The notes under the pieces: model-generated
What the model was told of the DNA's origin: nothing
The model's input: only the letters and a program-made list of their open reading frames with translations
The model's database searches: none
In this document: piece after piece, positions 1 through 8,759 of the stretch
Layout: each line of letters starts with the position of its first letter
Numbering within the stretch: the stretch's first letter is position 1
Made by a program: the position numbers and the translations under genes
Assembly: GCF_010470675.1 (NCBI RefSeq)
Contig: NZ_VOIQ01000006.1
Coordinates: 1-61,329 of the forward strand
Origin: Desulfovibrio sp. JC010
GTDB taxonomy: Bacteria > Desulfobacterota > Desulfovibrionia > Desulfovibrionales > Desulfovibrionaceae
Length of the DNA: 61,329 bases
Direction of reading: 5' to 3'

Positions 1-131
1 ATCCCAAGCAACGGTTCGGGTTAGAAGAACAAAGCATGACGACCCAAGCTCCGGCACGGTCTTAAAAAACCAAGGCAAAATCGGTCTGCCATGCAAAATT
101 ACAACTGTTTAATTGGTTAAACAACGTCAAT

Positions 132-344
132 CAAGACGTACTAGGCAAGGTATGTCTTGAGGAAGGATTGCCCGGCGAGACTGTGGAAAAGCTCTTCGCC
201 ATGGGGCACGATCTGGAAATACGCGGAGGATACAAGCGCACTCTTTTCGGACGGGGACAGATAATAGTCCGCGACCCGGACAAAGGGACTCTCTGCGCAG
301 GGTGCGATCCTCGCTCTGACGGATATGCTGCCGGGCTGTGTTAA
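132..344 (+). pseudogene. 3' remnant of gamma-glutamyltranspeptidase
   Basis: The plus strand reads, in one frame to a TAA at 342-344, a stretch typical of the C-terminus of the small subunit of gamma-glutamyltransferase: a 'LEEGLPGETVEKL' segment, 'AMGHD', then 'CDPRSDGYAAGLC' at the end, matching the family's L..MGH and DpR.dG.a.G pattern. The frame is open only from about 66, after a TAA at 63-65. The residues before 'VCLEEG' do not resemble the family, and no catalytic Thr region is present upstream in the window. I read it as a decayed gene end. A 69-codon minus-strand ORF over the same bases is probably a shadow. Confidence 0.6.
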
Positions 345-588
345 TAACAATTAAGTAAACTACGAAACAGAATACGGTTTTATCAGAGCATACATTTATG
401 TATTACCGATTACAGAACACACACAGCATCATATTCTTTATTCCTTAAAACCAATCAGGATTACAATTGTAAAACGAAAACATTAGTCATTCTGGATTTT
501 TTACGCATTCTATACTATACCTCTTTCACAATCCATTGATCTACACATTACAAATCTGTCAGATTAACACCCAAAAATCGGAGGAAGA

Positions 589-1578
589 ATGTTCAAAAAA
601 TTCTCGTGCCTCGTACTTACCTGTCTGCTCTGTCTTACCTTTACAGCCGCACCTTCACAGGCCAGTGACAAGAACCTGATCATCGCCACCGCCACCACCG
701 GCGGAACCTACTATCCTGTAGGCGTTGCCATCGGGACACTGGTCAGCATCAAGCTCGCCAAGGCCGACAAAATCACCGCCACTGCCATCAACTCCGCCGG
801 ATCCGGTGAAAACGTGCAGATGCTCAAAAACAAGGAAGCCGATCTCGCCATCCTGCAGGCCCTGTTCGGCCTCAATGCTTACAAAGGTGAAGGACCTTAC
901 AAGGGTAAAGCATTCAAAGATTTCCGTTCCATAACCATGCTCTGGGAAAACGTTGAACACTTCCCCCTGCTTAATAAATACGTGAAAAAAGGCGACATCT
1001 CCGACCTCAAAGGTCTGGACAAAAAATTTTCCATCGGTAAGCGCGGCAGCGGCACCGAAGGTTCCGGACGCACCCTGCTGGAAATCATGGGCGTGGATGT
1101 AAATAAAGATCTCGTGCTTGAGTTCCTCGGCTACACCCCTTCTGCACAGGCCATGATGGACGGCCGCATTGCCGGGGCCAACATTCCCGCCGGACCTCCC
1201 GCAGCAGCTATCACCCAGCTCTATGCCCAGCTCGGTTCCGACGATGTGACCGTGCTTGAATTCACCGACGCGCAGCTTGCTGAAATCCAGAAAGCCTACC
1301 CCATCTGGAGCCGTTATGTGATCCCTGCAAAGACCTATCCTTCTCAGGATAAAGATATCCGCACCATTGCGCAGCCCAACTTTCTGGCCTGCCGTGCTGA
1401 TCTGCCTGACGAGGTGGTCTACAAAATCACCAAGACCATTTACGAAAACCTGCCCTTCCTGAACAACATCCACAAGGCCACCAAGGCCATGTCGCTGGAG
1501 CGTGCAACCGCAGGACTGCCCGCGCCCCTGCATCCCGGTGCCGAGAAATTCTACCGCGAAGTCGGTGTTATAAAATAA
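589..1578 (+). CDS. TAXI-family TRAP transporter solute-binding protein
   Basis: Periplasmic binding protein of a tripartite ATP-independent (TRAP) transporter of the TAXI class, 329 aa, the usual family length. An N-terminal signal peptide is visible (basic MFKK, a hydrophobic stretch to about residue 22, cleavage near 'SQAS'). The mature start 'LIIATATTGGTYYPVG' is the TAXI signature. The start is supported by GGAGGA just upstream (581-586). The gene lies 125 bp before a fused TRAP permease and almost certainly forms one transporter with it. The ligand is not evident; some TAXI systems take up glutamate or other organic acids, so that is only a possibility. The 240 bp upstream are AT-rich and presumably hold the promoter. 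Confidence 0.93.
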   Translation: MFKKFSCLVLTCLLCLTFTAAPSQASDKNLIIATATTGGTYYPVGVAIGTLVSIKLAKADKITATAINSAGSGENVQMLKNKEADLAILQALFGLNAYKGEGPYKGKAFKDFRSITMLWENVEHFPLLNKYVKKGDISDLKGLDKKFSIGKRGSGTEGSGRTLLEIMGVDVNKDLVLEFLGYTPSAQAMMDGRIAGANIPAGPPAAAITQLYAQLGSDDVTVLEFTDAQLAEIQKAYPIWSRYVIPAKTYPSQDKDIRTIAQPNFLACRADLPDEVVYKITKTIYENLPFLNNIHKATKAMSLERATAGLPAPLHPGAEKFYREVGVIK

Positions 1579-1588
1579 GTATTCTAAA

Positions 1589-1668
1589 GGCCTCCGGCGG
1601 CCCTGCCGGGGGCCTCAAACCCTTTGAAAAGGGTTTAAGGATCCCAAACTTTTTCAATAAGCTTCGCT
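1589..1668 (+). repeat. dispersed intergenic repeat, copy 1 (+)
   Basis: Module of the form GCCTCCGGCGG ... hairpin (AAACCCTTT-GAAA-AGGGTTT) ... ATCCCAAACTTTTT ... GCTTCGC. It starts 11 bp after the binding-protein stop and lies inside the TRAP operon. Single copy with no facing partner nearby. Confidence 0.85.
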
Positions 1669-1703
1669 GTGTATTTTATTCAATTTTCTTTCAAGGATTT
1701 TAC

Positions 1704-3632
1704 ATGACTGACACGACTTCCCCAAAGCCGACAGTTAAAAAAGATTCGGGCGGGGAAACCCTTGCGATTAAACGCGTAATCGAAGGGAAAACCGCCACTC
1801 TTTTATATGCCACGGGCATAATCTGTTCCCTTTTCCATCTCTGGGTAAACACCATCGGCATCATGCCGGAAATCCAGCGCAATGCTGTCCATTACTCATT
1901 CATGCTCTTTATCGGGTTCATCCAATATCCGATGCTCAAACGACATGCCCGCGAGACCCTGCCCGTTGACTATTTTCTTGCGATTTTATCGTTTGCTACG
2001 GGACTTTATCTGGTCTTCTTCGAAGACGCCCTGCATATGCGCAATGAAGTGCCGATCATGGCCGACCTCATTGCCGCCGGGCTGGCCATTGTACTTTTGA
2101 TGGAGATCACCCGGCGAACCACCGGGCTGCTCATTCCCTGTCTGGCGGCGATCTTTCTGTTCTACGGACTGGGCGGCGGACAATATCTGGACGGACTCTG
2201 GCATTTTCCGGGTGTGACCGTGCAGCGCATGCTTTACCGCATGTACTTTGCCCCGGACGGCATCTTCGGAACCATTGCGACGATCTCGAGTACTTTTGTA
2301 TTTTTGTTCGTACTCTTTGCCTCTTTCCTGATCAAATCAGGAGCCGGGGAATTCATCATCAAGCTGGCCATGGCATCCATGGGACGCACTATCGGCGGTC
2401 CGGCCAAGATGGCTGTTTTTGCTTCCGGTTTCATGGGATCGGTTTCCGGCAGCGCGGTGGCAAACACTGTGGGAACAGGCTCCATTACCATCCCCATGAT
2501 GAAAAAAACCGGATTCCCCAGCAAATTTGCCGGGGGAGTTGAGGCTGCGGCATCCACCGGAGGACAGCTCATGCCGCCCATTATGGGCGCGGGTGCGTTC
2601 ATCATGAGCCAGTGGACCCAGATTCCCTACCTGACCATTGTGGGCGTGGCCCTCATCCCGGCGATCATGTATTTTGTCAGCGTGGCCTTTTTCGTCCATC
2701 TGCGGGCCAAAAAGCTTGGCATCAAGCCCATTCCCGAAGAAGACATCCCGCGCATCAGTGATGTAATGAAAGAGGGCTGGAACTTCTTCATACCCATCGG
2801 CGCGCTCATGGGCCTGCTCATGTACGGATTCACCCCGACCTTTGCGGCCTGCGGCGGAATAGCAGCTATCGTTGTTTCCAGCTGGCTCAATCCCAGAACC
2901 CGCATGTCCGGACGTGACATCCTCGATGCCCTTGCTTCCGGCGGCCAGAATATGGTCACCACCGGGGTCATCCTGCTCTGTTCCGGCATTGTGGTCGGCG
3001 TAGTGCTCATGGTCGGCATGGGCATCAAGTTCTCCATGCTCATCACCATGATCGCCGGCAACAGCCTGATGCTGACCATTGTCATGGTTGCCATAGCGTC
3101 CCTCGTACTTGGCATGGGACTGCCTGTAACCGCCTCCTACATCGTTCTGGCGGTTCTGGCTGCCCCGGCCATGCAAATGCTCGGTACAAGCCTTATCGCA
3201 GCCCATATGCTCATTTTCTGGTACTCTCAGGACGCCAACGTAACCCCTCCGGTCTGCCTTGCGGCCTACAGTGCTTCGGGCATATCAGGGTCCAAACCGC
3301 TGGAGACGGGCTTTGAATCATGGAAAATCGCCAAGGGGCTGTACATCATTCCCCTGCTTTTCTGCTATACCCCGATCCTTTTCGAAGGGCCGCTCTGGCA
3401 GGTCGCCGAGACCGTGGTCACCGCCACTGCCGGGCTGTTCTGCTTCGCGGTATTCTTTGAGGGCTTTAACACCTACAGGCTGAACCTCATGCAACGCGCA
3501 CTCTACATGGGCACAGCCACCCTGCTGCTCTGGCCCGATATGCGGCTCCATGCTGCAGGTGCGGTGCTGCTGGTTGTAATGATGCTGCGAGAGCGGTCGG
3601 TGTTCAGGAAACAGGCTTTTGAAGCAATCTGA
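1704..3632 (+). CDS. TRAP transporter permease, fused DctQ-DctM (4TM/12TM) type
   Basis: Membrane component of the TAXI-TRAP system, 642 aa, strongly hydrophobic throughout. The first roughly 190 residues after a short polar N-terminus carry the small-permease (DctQ-like) helices. The rest is the large DctM-like permease, with conserved stretches such as 'GSVSGSAVANTVGTGSITIP' and 'GGQLMPPIMGAGAF', typical of fused TRAP permeases. It couples solute uptake to an ion gradient in the inner membrane. It follows its binding protein and ends in an intrinsic terminator, so the operon is two genes. Confidence 0.94.
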   Translation: MTDTTSPKPTVKKDSGGETLAIKRVIEGKTATLLYATGIICSLFHLWVNTIGIMPEIQRNAVHYSFMLFIGFIQYPMLKRHARETLPVDYFLAILSFATGLYLVFFEDALHMRNEVPIMADLIAAGLAIVLLMEITRRTTGLLIPCLAAIFLFYGLGGGQYLDGLWHFPGVTVQRMLYRMYFAPDGIFGTIATISSTFVFLFVLFASFLIKSGAGEFIIKLAMASMGRTIGGPAKMAVFASGFMGSVSGSAVANTVGTGSITIPMMKKTGFPSKFAGGVEAAASTGGQLMPPIMGAGAFIMSQWTQIPYLTIVGVALIPAIMYFVSVAFFVHLRAKKLGIKPIPEEDIPRISDVMKEGWNFFIPIGALMGLLMYGFTPTFAACGGIAAIVVSSWLNPRTRMSGRDILDALASGGQNMVTTGVILLCSGIVVGVVLMVGMGIKFSMLITMIAGNSLMLTIVMVAIASLVLGMGLPVTASYIVLAVLAAPAMQMLGTSLIAAHMLIFWYSQDANVTPPVCLAAYSASGISGSKPLETGFESWKIAKGLYIIPLLFCYTPILFEGPLWQVAETVVTATAGLFCFAVFFEGFNTYRLNLMQRALYMGTATLLLWPDMRLHAAGAVLLVVMMLRERSVFRKQAFEAI

Positions 3633-3660
3633 TCTCAGACAAAATAATAAAATCAAATTC

Positions 3661-3696
3661 AAGGGGAAATTTCATACTCTGAAACTTTCCCTTTTT
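3661..3696 (+). terminator. intrinsic terminator after TRAP operon
   Basis: Imperfect 14-bp stem (AAGGGGAAATTTCA / TGAAACTTTCCCTT) followed by TTTTTT, 28 bp after the permease stop. Confidence 0.75.
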
Positions 3697-3758
3697 TCTG
3701 TTGCCATGTTAAATATAATTTATTCTTTTCTGCACACAATTTTACAAGGAGCACAGCA

Positions 3759-4121
3759 ATGATCACAATCATGAAAGAAAGCAGCGGTCCCATGCTGGCA
3801 GTTCAGGCAACAGGCAAACTCTCCGGTGACGACTACACCGAAGTCTGGATTCCTGCGCTGCGGGAAGCCATTGAAAAACACAACAAATGCAGTTGCCTGC
3901 TTTATATGGATGAAAACTTTGAAGGCTGGGAACTTAAAGCCATGTGGGAAGATGCCAGCTTCGGATTCGCCCACCGCAATGACTTTGACAAGCTGGCAGT
4001 AGTCGGCGGTCCGGACTGGGTTGAATGGGGAACAAAAGTGGCAGGAAAGTTCATGCAGGGCGAGGTGAAAACCTATCCGGCAGAAGAGCTTGTTGAAGCT
4101 CTTAACTGGGTCACTGAATAA
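3759..4121 (+). CDS. SpoIIAA-like STAS/SEC14-domain protein
   Basis: 120-aa cytosolic protein resembling the SpoIIAA-like family (PF11964; STAS/SEC14 fold), with the typical 'GKLSGDDYTEVWIPALREAI' opening and an ending on a short amphipathic helix. Function in this family is poorly defined; a small-ligand or lipid-binding role is only suggested by the fold. It has AAGGAGC upstream, no signal peptide or membrane segment, and its own terminator. It appears monocistronic. Confidence 0.8.
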   Translation: MITIMKESSGPMLAVQATGKLSGDDYTEVWIPALREAIEKHNKCSCLLYMDENFEGWELKAMWEDASFGFAHRNDFDKLAVVGGPDWVEWGTKVAGKFMQGEVKTYPAEELVEALNWVTE

Positions 4122-4130
4122 ATTAGACGG

Positions 4131-4169
4131 AAAAAGCCCCAGCCATATTAAATATGACCGGGGCTTTTT
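4131..4169. terminator. bidirectional terminator between STAS protein and rpmB
   Basis: AAAAAGCCCC ... GGGGCTTTTT stem with T-tracts on both strands, placed between convergent genes. A second short hairpin (CACGAC-AA-GTCGTG, 4171-4184) follows. Confidence 0.85.
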
Positions 4170-4203
4170 ACACGACAAGTCGTGCGAAAAATAAAAATAA
4201 GAA

Positions 4204-4416
4204 CTAGCTTACTTTTTTGTTTGCAACGGGCTTAACAACAGCGCCGGAGCGGATGCAGCGAGTACAAGCTTTGATGCTTTTTACTTCACCGCTGGGAAGC
4301 TGAGTGCGGACCTTCTGCAGGTTGGGCATGAAACGTCTCTTAGTCTTGTTGTGAGCATGGGAAACGTTATTGCCAGTCTGAGGACCTTTACCGCATATAT
4401 CGCATACCTGGGACAT
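4204..4416 (-). CDS. rpmB: 50S ribosomal protein L28
   Basis: 70-aa protein with the L28 opening '[16 protein letters not shown]', '[11 protein letters not shown]' and a second Cys pair 'CTRCI', giving the four-cysteine zinc-binding form of bL28. It is a structural protein of the large ribosomal subunit. It is divergent from the DUF177-rpmF-plsX operon, an order common in Desulfovibrio-type genomes. AGGAGG lies 7 bp before the start on the minus strand. Confidence 0.97.
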   Translation of the reverse strand: MSQVCDICGKGPQTGNNVSHAHNKTKRRFMPNLQKVRTQLPSGEVKSIKACTRCIRSGAVVKPVANKKVS

Positions 4417-4548
4417 ATTGTACCTCCTTAATGGTAGTCACTTTTTTAGATTGCCGGAAAGCGCGAAATCCCGCAAGGGAAATTGCTCTGCCCGAACAAA
4501 AGAGGTATCATTTAAACGCTCGCTACGGAAAAAGCAAGCTCTTTTTCC

Positions 4549-4576
4549 TTGACAGAAGAAAAAAAACTCATATAGG
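4549..4576 (+). promoter_or_regulatory. sigma-70 type promoter for DUF177-rpmF-plsX-fabH
   Basis: TTGACA (4549-4554), 16-bp spacer, TATAGG (4571-4576). The predicted transcript start near 4583 leaves a short leader to the ATG at 4599, which supports the shorter start of the following gene. Confidence 0.6.
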
Positions 4577-4598
4577 AAACCCTTCCGCGAGGAAAAAT

Positions 4599-5117
4599 AT
4601 GTCTGAACTCTGGATTACATTAAACGACATCCCCGAAGAGGGACAAAACTTTGTTTTCGAGGACCAGAATTTCTGGGCCGCAGCATGTAAACAATATAAA
4701 GTTGACGTCAAACCCGGCGATGCGCTGGTCTCTGAAGTCTATGTCCTTCCTCAGGATAAAGGATGCCTTGTCAGAGGCGGAACCAAAGGTTCCGTTTCAA
4801 TTGCATGCGACAGATGCACGGCAGACTACAAGCACAATATTTCCACCGAATTCGAAGAGTACGAACAGGTCGCAGAAGACGGGGATGATGAAGAATCACC
4901 CGTTGTAAAGACCAAAGAAGGACTCAAAATCGACATCGGTGCCCTCCTCTGGGAGCATTTCGTAATGGCACTGCCCATTAAGCCCCTGTGCAAGGAAACT
5001 TGCGAGGGACTTTGCGCCAAGTGCGGAGCCGACCTGAACAAGGGCGGCTGCGAATGCGAGCAGGATGAGGGCGATCCAAGGCTTGCGGTTTTCCGCAATC
5101 TTAAGATAAAGAACTAG
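4599..5117 (+). CDS. DUF177 (YceD) family protein
   Basis: 172-aa cytosolic protein of the DUF177/YceD family, which in most bacteria lies directly before rpmF. Its C-terminal part carries Cys pairs ('CDRCTADY', 'LCKETCEGLCAKCGADLN') typical of the family. In E. coli and plants the family is linked to rRNA processing or ribosome assembly; the role here is inferred from that and from context. I chose the ATG at 4599 (GAGGAAAAAT before it, promoter just upstream) over an in-frame ATG at 4431, whose extra 56 residues are low-quality and overlap the promoter. Confidence 0.9.
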   Translation: MSELWITLNDIPEEGQNFVFEDQNFWAAACKQYKVDVKPGDALVSEVYVLPQDKGCLVRGGTKGSVSIACDRCTADYKHNISTEFEEYEQVAEDGDDEESPVVKTKEGLKIDIGALLWEHFVMALPIKPLCKETCEGLCAKCGADLNKGGCECEQDEGDPRLAVFRNLKIKN

Positions 5118-5168
5118 ATTCCGGTCCGTACGGATCGGTTTAAAAAAAACTCTTTAGGAGACTTAGTC

Positions 5169-5348
5169 ATGGCACAGCCGAAAAAGAAAACTTCCAAATC
5201 CCGCAGAAACATGCGTCGTTCCCACGACCACGTAGCAACCCCCAACGTAGTATACTGCGAGTGCGGTGAACCCATCATCCCTCACAGAGCCTGCTCTTCT
5301 TGCGGTTCCTATAAAGGTCGTCAGGTAATCAATTCCGAAGATGCCTAG
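5169..5348 (+). CDS. rpmF: 50S ribosomal protein L32
   Basis: 59 codons beginning 'MAQPKKKTSKSRRNMRRSH', the bL32 signature, with a four-Cys zinc ribbon: 'YCECG' then 'CSSCG'. TTTAGGAG lies upstream. Its last 8 bases overlap the start of plsX, the usual rpmF-plsX coupling. Confidence 0.97.
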   Translation: MAQPKKKTSKSRRNMRRSHDHVATPNVVYCECGEPIIPHRACSSCGSYKGRQVINSEDA

Positions 5349-6366
5349 CATAATACCCCGCATTGCCGTAGACGCCATGGGCGGCGACTACGGTCTTTCG
5401 GTTGTTGTTCCGGCAGCGGTTAACGCCGCTAAAACGGGACTCCCGATTACGCTGGTAGGTGATGAGCACATGATCCGGTCCGAGCTTGAAAAGCTTGATA
5501 CCGGATCATGTGCTATTGATATTGTCCACGCTTCTCAGGTTGTCACTATGGAAGACAAACCTGCCGACGCCATGCGCAAGAAGAAGGACTCATCAATTCA
5601 GGTCGCATGCAGACTGGTCAAGGAGGGTAAGGCCGACGGTGTCGTCAGTGCCGGTAACTCAGGGGCTACTGTCGCCTGCGGCATGTTCACCATCGGCCGG
5701 ATCAAGGGTGTCCTGCGTCCGGGTATGGCCGGGATTCTGCCTACGGAAAAGAAACCCATGGTCCTGCTTGATGTAGGTGCCAATGTGGATTCCAAGCCCG
5801 AACACCTCTTCCAGTTCGGCCTCATGGCCGACGTGCTGGCCCGTGACGTGCTGGGATATGAATCCCCGCGCATCGGTCTTTTGACCATCGGTGAAGAGGA
5901 AGGCAAAGGCAACTCACTGGTAAAAACCACCTACGACATGCTCAAAAATTCTTCCCTGAATTTCGTGGGCAACATCGAAGGACGGGATATTTTTACCGGG
6001 GATGTTGATATTGCCGTTTGTGACGGTTTTGTGGGCAACGTGGCACTCAAGCTGGCCGAGGGGCTGGCAACAAGCTTCGGCAGCCTGCTGAAAGGTGAGC
6101 TTAAGCGCGACATCGTCTCCAAGCTGGGAGCCATGCTTGCAATCAAAGCTTTCAAAAGATTCCGCAGACTGTTAGATAAATCCGAGTACGGCGGAGCTCC
6201 GGTTCTCGGACTGAAAGGAATTGTCCTTGTCTGCCACGGTAAAGCAGATTCCCGGGCAGTGGAAAAAGCCATTGAAATGGCTGCCACTTTTGTCAAAAAC
6301 GATGCTGTCGCCCACCTGAAAGAAGGACTGGCCGCGCACAAGGAAATCACCGCACGCGACTTCTAG
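5341..6366 (+). CDS. plsX: phosphate acyltransferase PlsX
   Basis: 341 aa. Converts acyl-ACP and phosphate to acyl-phosphate, the acyl donor for PlsY in phospholipid synthesis; peripheral to the inner membrane. 'IAVDAMGGDYG' at the N-terminus and 'SAGNSGATVA' are family signatures. The start overlaps rpmF by 8 bp, which implies translational coupling. It is followed by fabH, as in many bacteria, tying phospholipid and fatty-acid initiation together. Confidence 0.97.
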   Translation: MPSIIPRIAVDAMGGDYGLSVVVPAAVNAAKTGLPITLVGDEHMIRSELEKLDTGSCAIDIVHASQVVTMEDKPADAMRKKKDSSIQVACRLVKEGKADGVVSAGNSGATVACGMFTIGRIKGVLRPGMAGILPTEKKPMVLLDVGANVDSKPEHLFQFGLMADVLARDVLGYESPRIGLLTIGEEEGKGNSLVKTTYDMLKNSSLNFVGNIEGRDIFTGDVDIAVCDGFVGNVALKLAEGLATSFGSLLKGELKRDIVSKLGAMLAIKAFKRFRRLLDKSEYGGAPVLGLKGIVLVCHGKADSRAVEKAIEMAATFVKNDAVAHLKEGLAAHKEITARDF

Positions 6367-6457
6367 TCCAGTGCGGATTTTCTGCGGTTCAATCTTGAAC
6401 AGTGGAAGCATCCCCGGATTATCAGCTCTCTTTCCATCCTAAAACAGGAATGGTGTA

Positions 6458-7444
6458 ATGAGTACTTTCTCGCACATCAGGGGCCTTGGTTTCCATGTCC
6501 CTGAACGGCTATACACTAATACTGATCTTGAAAAAATCGTCGACACAAACGACGAGTGGATAACCACCCGCACCGGAATCAAACAGCGCCACGTTGTTGA
6601 AAACGAAACATGTCTGGACCTTGCTTATGAGGCGTCCGTAAAAGCCCTCAAGGCCGCAGGCATGGAAGCGGAAGAACTCACCCACGTAATCATCGCCACC
6701 TTCACCGGCGATATGCCTGTACCCACTACATCCTGCCTGCTCATGGAGCGGCTGGGCATTAAAGACAGGGCAGCCATGGACCTTTCCGCGGCCTGCTCCG
6801 GTTTTGTCTACGCTGTAGAGGTGGCCCGGGCACTCATCAATCTCGATCCCACTGCTAAAATTCTGGTCTGCGGTGCTGAAGTAGTCACCAGCCGTGTGAA
6901 CTGGGAAGACCGTTCCACCTGTGTTCTCTTCGGAGACGGCGCGGGAGCGGCAGTTATGACTGCCGGAAAAGACGGCGAACCTGGCAAAGTAATCGACACC
7001 CTGGTTCGCGCCAACGGCGGTCCGGGCATGAACCTGACCATCAAAGGCGCAGGCTCGGCATATCCCTACAAGATGGGTGATACCGTGGGCGTTGAAAACT
7101 TTGTGGAAATGCAGGGACGTGAAATTTACAAACACGCAGTCCGTTCCATGACCTCCATCTCCAATGAAATCCTTGAGAAACAGGGATTCACTACTGATGA
7201 TATAGATGTGCTGCTGCCCCATCAGGCAAACATGCGCATCATCGAGGCTGTGGGCAAGAAGCTCGGCGTACCCCGTGAAAAGGTTTTTGCCAATGTGGAT
7301 AAATACGGCAACACTTCTGCCGCATCCATCCCCATTGCACTTGCCGACGCACGCGAATCCGGCTTCATCAAGGACGGCGATCTGGTCCTTCTGGCCACCT
7401 TCGGCGGCGGATTGACCTGGGGATCTTCACTGATCCAGTTCTAA
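6458..7444 (+). CDS. fabH: 3-oxoacyl-ACP synthase III (KAS III)
   Basis: 328 aa. Condenses acetyl-CoA with malonyl-ACP to start fatty-acid elongation. The catalytic triad is visible: Cys in 'DLSAACSGFVYA' (about residue 112), His in 'LLPHQANMRI' and Asn in 'YGNTSAASIP'. It follows plsX in the same direction after 91 bp. The next gene, fabG, is separated by 187 bp that contain several AT-rich segments and may hold a second promoter. Confidence 0.97.
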   Translation: MSTFSHIRGLGFHVPERLYTNTDLEKIVDTNDEWITTRTGIKQRHVVENETCLDLAYEASVKALKAAGMEAEELTHVIIATFTGDMPVPTTSCLLMERLGIKDRAAMDLSAACSGFVYAVEVARALINLDPTAKILVCGAEVVTSRVNWEDRSTCVLFGDGAGAAVMTAGKDGEPGKVIDTLVRANGGPGMNLTIKGAGSAYPYKMGDTVGVENFVEMQGREIYKHAVRSMTSISNEILEKQGFTTDDIDVLLPHQANMRIIEAVGKKLGVPREKVFANVDKYGNTSAASIPIALADARESGFIKDGDLVLLATFGGGLTWGSSLIQF

Positions 7445-7631
7445 GGTGCTGTTTTATAATATTCTGCTTTTTTTCACACAATATTAACAACACCGCTGTA
7501 TAAAAGGGAAAAACAACAGTGTGCAAACGCACATGTATGTTTAAACAAATTAATTTAGATTAAATTTGCAGTCACAGCCGCTTTAGGCTATGAGACGCAG
7601 GACTGGATTAATTCAACATAGAGGGAACTAA

Positions 7632-8375
7632 ATGAGTGAACTGCCAAGTACCGCCCTTGTAACGGGTGGTTCCAGAGGAATCGGAGAAGCCTGCGCCAAG
7701 AGGCTTGCCAAAGACGGCTTTGAAGTTATCATTACCTACGTAAGCCGACCCGACGGAGCCGACAAAGTCTGCGCTGAAATTGAAGCTGCAGGCGGCAAGG
7801 CCCGCTCATTCAAACTTGATTCATCTGACCGTGATGCTGTAAGTGCTTTCTTCAAGGAAGAGATCAAGGGCAAGGTCAAACTGGATGTTCTGGTAAACAA
7901 CGCCGGAATCACCCGCGACGGCCTGCTCGTGCGCATGAAAGACGAAGACTGGGATAAAGTTCTGGACATCAACCTGACCGGAGCTTTCACCTGCCTGCGT
8001 GAATCTGCCAAGATCATGATGAAGCAGCGTTTCGGACGGATCATCAACATTTCCTCTGTAGTGGGTCAGGCCGGTAATGCCGGACAGGCCAACTACGTAT
8101 CGGCCAAGGCCGGCCTCATCGGGCTGACCAAGGCCAGCGCCATCGAGCTTGCTCCGCGCGGTGTCACTGTGAATGCCGTTACCCCGGGATTCATCCAGAC
8201 CGACATGACCGCAGAACTGCCTGAAAAAGTCATGGCGCAGATGATGGATAACATACCGCTGAAAAAACTCGGCACATCCGATGATATAGCAAATGCGGTT
8301 TCTTTCCTTGCCAAGGAGGAATCCGGTTATATCACAGGCCAGACTCTCGCTGTGAACGGCGGGATGTACATGTAA
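7632..8375 (+). CDS. fabG: 3-oxoacyl-ACP reductase
   Basis: 247-aa short-chain dehydrogenase. NADPH motif 'TGGSRGIG' at residues 11-18, 'NNAG' and the catalytic Ser-Tyr-Lys set ('NISSVVGQAG', 'YVSAKAGL'). Reduces 3-oxoacyl-ACP in each elongation round. AGAGGGA lies before the start. Its position between fabH and acpP makes FabG, rather than another short-chain dehydrogenase, the clear call. Confidence 0.96.
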   Translation: MSELPSTALVTGGSRGIGEACAKRLAKDGFEVIITYVSRPDGADKVCAEIEAAGGKARSFKLDSSDRDAVSAFFKEEIKGKVKLDVLVNNAGITRDGLLVRMKDEDWDKVLDINLTGAFTCLRESAKIMMKQRFGRIINISSVVGQAGNAGQANYVSAKAGLIGLTKASAIELAPRGVTVNAVTPGFIQTDMTAELPEKVMAQMMDNIPLKKLGTSDDIANAVSFLAKEESGYITGQTLAVNGGMYM

Positions 8376-8410
8376 TCAAGAAACACTAAAATAATGATTT
8401 GGAGGGGACT

Positions 8411-8641
8411 ATGTCCGCAGCTGAAAAAGTAAAAGCAATTATCGTAGACCAGCTTGGCGTATCCGAAGACGAAATTAAAGACGAAGCTTCCTTTGTTGAA
8501 GATCTCGGTGCCGACTCTCTCGACCTTACCGAACTCATCATGGCTATGGAAGAAGAGTTCGACGTTGAAATCGAAGACGAAGAAGCTCAGAAGATCCTCA
8601 AAGTCAAGGATGCTGTCGCATTCGTAGAAAGCAAGCAGTAG
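8411..8641 (+). CDS. acpP: acyl carrier protein
   Basis: 76-aa acidic protein with '[12 protein letters not shown]', whose Ser carries the 4'-phosphopantetheine arm. GGAGGGG at 8401-8407 fixes the ATG at 8411; an upstream in-frame TTG at 8399 would put the RBS inside the coding sequence. A strong hairpin follows before fabF, which may keep ACP in excess over its partner enzymes. Confidence 0.97.
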   Translation: MSAAEKVKAIIVDQLGVSEDEIKDEASFVEDLGADSLDLTELIMAMEEEFDVEIEDEEAQKILKVKDAVAFVESKQ

Positions 8642-8669
8642 TCTGATTGCTTACAAGGGTTTTTAAAAA

Positions 8670-8706
8670 GAGCGCCTTACCTGCTCCTCTCGGGCGTAAG
8701 GCGCTC
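8670..8706 (+). terminator. intrinsic terminator between acpP and fabF
   Basis: 11-bp perfect stem GAGCGCCTTAC / GTAAGGCGCTC, then CTTTTGTTT. It lies inside an otherwise co-directional fatty-acid cluster, so it probably acts as a partial terminator. Confidence 0.8.
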
Positions 8707-8759
8707 CTTTTGTTTATCCGCCAGTAATTAACCCCAACATATTTTACAGGTTTAAATAT

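Noticed and set aside
141-350. 69-codon minus-strand ORF near the left end
   Set aside because: TTG start without ribosome site, no family; the plus strand of the same bases reads as a gamma-glutamyltranspeptidase C-terminus.
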